Below, one piece after another: positions 14,611-18,057 of a stretch of 18,057 bases of DNA (position 1 is its first letter; the number at the start of each line of letters is the position of its first letter). A model generated the notes under the pieces. It did no database searches, was not told where the DNA came from, and was given only the letters and a program-made list of their open reading frames with translations. The stretch is from Opitutia bacterium (GTDB taxonomy: Bacteria > Verrucomicrobiota > Verrucomicrobiia > Opitutales > UBA953). The position numbers were made by a program, and so were the translations under genes. The DNA lies in assembly GCA_021204635.1 (NCBI GenBank), contig JAJPZB010000096.1, forward strand, positions 1 through 18,057. The letters run 5' to 3'.

Positions 14611-16242
14611 TTAGCAGCCGAGCATGTTGACGATCGTGCCGTCGGGGAGCAGGTCAATCGTCTCCGCGCACGGGACTTTTGGGAGCGCCGGCATGCGCAT
14701 GATGTCGCCCGTGAGCGCGACGAGGAATCCCGCTCCGGCGGCGATCTCGAAGTCGCGCACCGTGATTTTGAAATTCTTCGGGCGCCCGAGCTTTGCAGGG
14801 TCGTCGGAAATGGAATTCTGCGTCTTCGCCATGCAAATCATCAGCTTCGACGCGCCGGCGCGCTCGAGCGTGTCAAGCTTTTTCAGCGCCTTTGGCAGCA
14901 CGACAACGCCGTCCGCCCCGTAAATTTCCTTCGCGATTTTTTCCATTTTCTCGACGACCGGCATGTCGAGCGGGTAAAGCGGCTCAAACTTCGGCGACGG
15001 CTTCTCGCACGCCGCGCAAACGAGTTCTGCGAGCTTCGTGCAGCCCGCACCGCCTTCCGCGAACGAGCCGGCAAACTCTGCGGGGACACCGAGCGAGGCG
15101 CAGAATTTTTGCACTGCGGCAAATTCCTCGGCGGTGTCTGTCGGGAATTTGTTGATCGCGACAACGATCGGCCTGCCGAATTTCTTTGCGGATTCGATGT
15201 GCGCGGCGAGATTTTCCAAGCCGCGTTCCACGGCGGGAACGTCGGGCTCGGTCAATTCTTTCAACGCCTTGCCGCCGTGCATTTTCAGCGCGCGAATCGT
15301 CGCAACAATGACGATGGCGTCGGGCGCGAGCCCTGCCGTGCGGCACTTTATGTCCAAGAATTTTTCCCCGCCGAGGTCAAATGCGAATCCCGCCTCCGTG
15401 ATCGCGTAATCGGCGTGCGAGAGCGCCATTTTTGTCGCAATCACCGAGTTGCAGCCTTGCGCGATATTCGCAAACGGCCCGCCGTGGACAAACGCCGGAA
15501 CGCCCTCCGCAGAGGCGACGAGGTTCGGCAAAAGCGCCTCTTTCAAAATCGCCATCAGCGAGCCCGTGACGCCGATTTCTTCAGCGAAAACCGGATTATT
15601 TTCCGCGTCGAAGCCTACGACCATCTTGTTCAGCCGCGCGCGCAAATCCTCGTAGCTCTCAGCGAGGCAGAGAATCGCCATGATCTCGCTCGCGACGGTG
15701 ATGTCGAAACCGGATTCGCGCGGGACGCCGTTGCCGCCGCATCCCACGACGATGTTCCGCAGCGCGCGGTCGTTCATGTCGATCACGCGCTTCCACACGA
15801 CGCGGCGCGGGTCGAGCCTCGTCGCGCGGAAATAGAGCTTGTTGTCAATCGCAGCGGCGAGCAGGTTGTGCGCCGAGGTGATGGCGTGAAAATCGCCGGT
15901 GAATTGCAGATTTATTTCCGTGGAGGGCTGGACGGTGCTCTTGCCGCCGCCGGTCGCCCCGCCTTTTCTCCCAAACACGGGCCCCATCGACGGCTGCCGA
16001 AGCGCGACCGCGACAGATTTCCCGATTTTTTTCATGCCCTGCGCGAGCCCGATCGACGTCGTCGTCTTGCCTTCGCCGGCGGGCGTCGGCGTTATCGCGG
16101 AAACGAGAATGAGTTTCCCGCGCTTGCCGCCGTTGTCGAGGGCAGCGAGCGAGATTTTCGCCTTGTCGCGGCCATACGGCTCCACGAATTTTTCGGGGAT
16201 TCCGATTTGTTCTGCTATTTGGAAGATTGGAAGGTTCTGCAT
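14611..16242 (-). CDS. fhs: Formate-tetrahydrofolate ligase (formyl-THF synthetase)
   Basis: 543 residues from the preferred start. It joins formate to tetrahydrofolate using ATP, feeding 10-formyl-THF to one-carbon metabolism (purines, initiator fMet, or acetogenic and formate-linked fermentation). The ATP loop is TPTPAGEGKTT (about 51-61), followed by the family blocks GRKGGATGGGKS, GDFHAITSAHNLLAA, VVGCGGNGVPRESGFDIT, FVHGGPFANIAQGCNS and the C-terminal MRMPALPKVP. An upstream in-frame ATG at 16278 would add 12 residues (MLGFMLARNFFN). I prefer 16242 because MQNLPIFQIAEQIGI lines up with the usual N-terminal helix. It is the first gene of the leftward cluster, and its upstream region is shared with the divergent M18 peptidase gene. 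Confidence 0.96.
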   Translation of the reverse strand: MQNLPIFQIAEQIGIPEKFVEPYGRDKAKISLAALDNGGKRGKLILVSAITPTPAGEGKTTTSIGLAQGMKKIGKSVAVALRQPSMGPVFGRKGGATGGGKSTVQPSTEINLQFTGDFHAITSAHNLLAAAIDNKLYFRATRLDPRRVVWKRVIDMNDRALRNIVVGCGGNGVPRESGFDITVASEIMAILCLAESYEDLRARLNKMVVGFDAENNPVFAEEIGVTGSLMAILKEALLPNLVASAEGVPAFVHGGPFANIAQGCNSVIATKMALSHADYAITEAGFAFDLGGEKFLDIKCRTAGLAPDAIVIVATIRALKMHGGKALKELTEPDVPAVERGLENLAAHIESAKKFGRPIVVAINKFPTDTAEEFAAVQKFCASLGVPAEFAGSFAEGGAGCTKLAELVCAACEKPSPKFEPLYPLDMPVVEKMEKIAKEIYGADGVVVLPKALKKLDTLERAGASKLMICMAKTQNSISDDPAKLGRPKNFKITVRDFEIAAGAGFLVALTGDIMRMPALPKVPCAETIDLLPDGTIVNMLGC

Positions 16243-16295
16243 ATTGAAAAAATTTCGGGCGAGCATAAATCCAAGCACCGTTGGAAGGCAATTTT

Positions 16296-16324
16296 TTCAT
16301 AATCGGCAATTGCCGCGACAACAA
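16296..16324 (-). promoter_or_regulatory. Candidate fhs promoter with a 12-bp palindrome in its spacer
   Basis: Read on the minus strand, TTGTTG (16319-16324) and TATGAA (16296-16301) are 17 nt apart, a plausible sigma-70-type pair with imperfect hexamers (3/6 and 4/6). The spacer contains the perfect palindrome CGGCAATTGCCG (16304-16315), suitable for a dimeric regulator. A second imperfect inverted repeat, AAACGG...CCGTTT (16323-16341), lies next to it. Position, spacing and palindrome are seen directly; function is inferred. Confidence 0.3.
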
Positions 16325-16376
16325 ACGGGATAAATCCGTTTGAAACAAAGGCTTCGCTGCCGTAGAATGGCGGCAA

Positions 16377-17834
16377 ATGAAAACCAAAAAACCAAACGAA
16401 ACAACAGGTGAAACAACAAGCTCCTGCGCGCCCGTGAATGGCGTTGTCAAGCGCGAAGATGCCGTCAACCGGCTGTCAACCGATGAACGCAAGGCGCTGA
16501 ACGACTACGTTTCCGCCTACACAAACTACCTCGGCGTCGCAAAAACCGAGCGCCGCGCATATGCCGAGGCGGTGAAAATCCTCGAAGCGCGCGGATTCAA
16601 GTTGCTCGCGGACACAAAAACGCTGAAGCCCGGAGACAAAGTCTATCGCGGCTACCACGGGAAAACGCTCTTCGCCGCAATCATCGGCGAGGAGCCCGTT
16701 TCTGCCGGCGTGCGCGTCGTCGGCGGCCACACGGACGCGCCGCGAATCGACTTGAAGCCCGTGCCGCTCTGCGAAAAGAACGGAATCGCGTATTTCGACA
16801 CGCATTACTACGGCGGAATCAAAAAATTCCAATGGGTCGCGCTGCCGCTCGCAATCTACGGAACTGCGGTTCGCAAAGACGGGACGAAGGTCGATATCGC
16901 CATCGGCGACAAGCCAGGCGACCCCGTGTTCATGATTTCCGACATCCTGCCGCACTTCGGGCAGGAGCAGGGCGCAAAGACCTTGAACGACGCTTTCCCC
17001 GGCGAAAATCTCGACCTGATTATCGCCACAACGCCGTGCCCGAAAGATAAAGACGACGATTCCGTCAAGGAAAAAGTCAAGCTCCACGTTTTGCGGATTC
17101 TCGCCGAAGAATACAAGATCACGGAGCAGGACCTCGTCAGCGCGGAACTCGAAATCGTTCCCGCCGGCACGCCGCGCGAAATGGGTCTCGACCGCTCCCT
17201 CATCACCGGCTACGGCCACGACGACCGCATTTGCGCGTTCGCGGGCTTGAAGGCTTTGGCGGACATCGAGGGCACACCTGCGAAAACCGCCGTGGTTTTG
17301 CTCTGCGACAAAGAGGAAATCGGCTCCGTCGGCGCGACGGGAATGGATTCCACCTTCTTTGAAAATTCAATCGCGGAACTCGTTTTCCGCCAGCGCAAAG
17401 ACTACTCGGACATCGTCGTACGCCGCGCGCTCGAAGCCTCCGAAATGCTCTCCGCTGACGTGTGCGCCGCGCACGACCCGCTTTTCCCGAACGCCAGCTC
17501 GCCCGGCAACATGGCGATTTTCAACGCCGGCGCGTGCATGATCAAATACACGGGCGCGCGAGGAAAGGGCGGGGCGAACGACGCCTCGGCTGAGTTTATC
17601 GCGAGGCTGCGGGAAGTTTTCGACGCCGCGGGCGTTGTCTGGCAAGTCGGCGAACTCGGGCGCGTCGATGCCGGCGGCGGCGGGACAATCGCGCTCTTCA
17701 TGTCGCGCTATGGCATGAATGTCGTGGATATGGGGACGCCGCTCCTGAACATGCACGCACCGTGGGAAATCGCCTCGAAGCACGATGCATACATGACATA
17801 CAAGGCGTACAAAGCGTTTTTCTGCGCGAAATAG
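16377..17834 (+). CDS. apeB: M18 family aminopeptidase (aspartyl aminopeptidase type)
   Basis: 485 residues; a cytoplasmic di-zinc exopeptidase that removes N-terminal residues, typically acidic ones, from peptides. Conserved metal-site residues are all present: H118 in GGHTDAPRIDLK, D282/D283 in GYGHDDRICAF, the Glu pair E313-E314 in DKEEIGSVGATG, D361 in SADVCAAHDP, and H460 in NMHAPWEI. The catalytic-loop segments GKGGANDAS and ELGRVDAGGGGT are also intact. The first about 30 residues (MKTKKPNETTGETTSSCAP) are low-complexity and precede the usual start of the fold at about LSTDERKALNDYV; no closer in-frame ATG is evident. It is transcribed away from fhs across a 134-nt divergent region and is followed 15 nt later by a long hairpin. 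Confidence 0.95.
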   Translation: MKTKKPNETTGETTSSCAPVNGVVKREDAVNRLSTDERKALNDYVSAYTNYLGVAKTERRAYAEAVKILEARGFKLLADTKTLKPGDKVYRGYHGKTLFAAIIGEEPVSAGVRVVGGHTDAPRIDLKPVPLCEKNGIAYFDTHYYGGIKKFQWVALPLAIYGTAVRKDGTKVDIAIGDKPGDPVFMISDILPHFGQEQGAKTLNDAFPGENLDLIIATTPCPKDKDDDSVKEKVKLHVLRILAEEYKITEQDLVSAELEIVPAGTPREMGLDRSLITGYGHDDRICAFAGLKALADIEGTPAKTAVVLLCDKEEIGSVGATGMDSTFFENSIAELVFRQRKDYSDIVVRRALEASEMLSADVCAAHDPLFPNASSPGNMAIFNAGACMIKYTGARGKGGANDASAEFIARLREVFDAAGVVWQVGELGRVDAGGGGTIALFMSRYGMNVVDMGTPLLNMHAPWEIASKHDAYMTYKAYKAFFCAK

Positions 17835-17849
17835 CAACAAAGCCAAATC

Positions 17850-17926
17850 CACCACAAACTCCCCACAACAGACCGCTCCGGCTATGAATTAAAATAGAAG
17901 GGGTTTGTTGTGGGGAGTTTGTGGTG
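17850..17926. repeat. Long perfect hairpin just after the M18 peptidase gene
   Basis: The arms are 17850-17874 and 17902-17926, 25 nt each, with a 27-nt loop. All positions pair apart from one, which is a G-U wobble in RNA made from the plus strand. The left arm begins CACCACAAACTCCCCACAAC and the right arm ends GTTGTGGGGAGTTTGTGGTG. It starts 15 nt after the stop codon. No T-run follows on either strand, so it is not a canonical intrinsic terminator. It could protect the mRNA 3' end, be an inverted-repeat mobile remnant, or be a relative of the GT-rich repeat family (shared GTGGTG and CACCAC ends). Confidence 0.8.
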
Positions 17927-17948
17927 AAATGCCGCGCGGACTTAATTT

Positions 17949-18045
17949 CCCCACCACCAACCCCCCCCCCCCCCCACCCCCACAATAACGGCTAATTTAT
18001 TTACACCCGGTTTATACGGTTGGTGGTAAACCACTACGGTTGGGC
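17949..18045. repeat. Right-end repeat units with a 15-C homopolymer
   Basis: CCCCACCACCAACCC at 17949-17963 is a C-rich-strand unit that runs straight into fifteen consecutive C (17961-17975), then A and five more C. Forward units follow at about 18019-18027 (GTTGGTGGT) and 18038-18044 (GGTTGGG), the first forming GTGGT-AA-ACCAC (18023-18034). The rest of 17835-18057 (stretches 17927-17948 and 17982-18017) shows no gene or recognisable site. The array may continue past the window edge. Confidence 0.6.
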
Positions 18046-18057
18046 CTAAAAGCGCAA

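Noticed and set aside
18039..18050. Integron attC-like core (GTTGGGC) at the right edge
   Set aside because: GTTGGGC fits GTTRRRY, but no matching RYYYAAC partner with the usual imperfect palindrome is visible, no integrase is present, and the GTTGG fragment is better explained as a repeat unit.
12940..18057. tRNA or other structural RNA genes near lysS or in the right-end region
   Set aside because: No cloverleaf with T-loop consensus was seen in the intergenic stretches; the gaps in the leftward cluster are too short.

Overview
The window reads as chromosomal DNA from a Gram-negative bacterium. It has a Lol-type lipoprotein export pair, Sec signal peptides and a likely lipoprotein. Most genes are GC-rich, ribosome-binding sites are weak, and secreted hexosaminidases sit next to a formyl-THF synthetase. 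A host- or gut-associated, fermentative member of the PVC group (Verrucomicrobiota or Lentisphaerota) would fit, but that placement is inference and no taxonomic marker was tested.

Layout. 1-465: a dense array of degenerate GGGTTGGTGGTGG / CCACCACCAACCC units with small hairpins and no credible gene. 481-2928 and 3010-4704 (+): two exported enzymes, a GH84 beta-N-acetylglucosaminidase and a GH123/DUF4091-like hydrolase (probable beta-N-acetylgalactosaminidase), plausibly working together on host or bacterial amino-sugar glycans. 4705-4815: a composite hairpin. 4816-6496 (+): three unrecognised genes that are visibly AT-rich (two membrane proteins and a probable lipoprotein), which look like a foreign insert. 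6504-6621: a second repeat array that runs into the stop codon of the next gene. 6609-16242 (-): a tightly packed unidirectional cluster, transcribed right to left: fhs, lysS, a LolC/E-type permease, lolD, an M16 metallopeptidase, and a CBS/DRTGG-containing family II pyrophosphatase. Gaps are 3 to 45 nt, so one operon is likely. 16243-16376: a divergent control region with a palindrome. 16377-17834 (+): an M18 aminopeptidase. 17835-18057: a long perfect hairpin, a 15-C homopolymer and further repeat units.

The most unusual element is the short GT-rich interspersed repeat. It occurs at both window ends, between convergent genes, at the exact 3' end of the pyrophosphatase gene, and in frame inside the M16 peptidase gene, where it encodes the linker between the two halves of the protein. 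At almost every locus the C-rich strand is the sense strand of the adjacent gene. This resembles, in behaviour only, protein-inserting palindromic elements such as the Rickettsia RPEs; I do not recognise the sequence itself.
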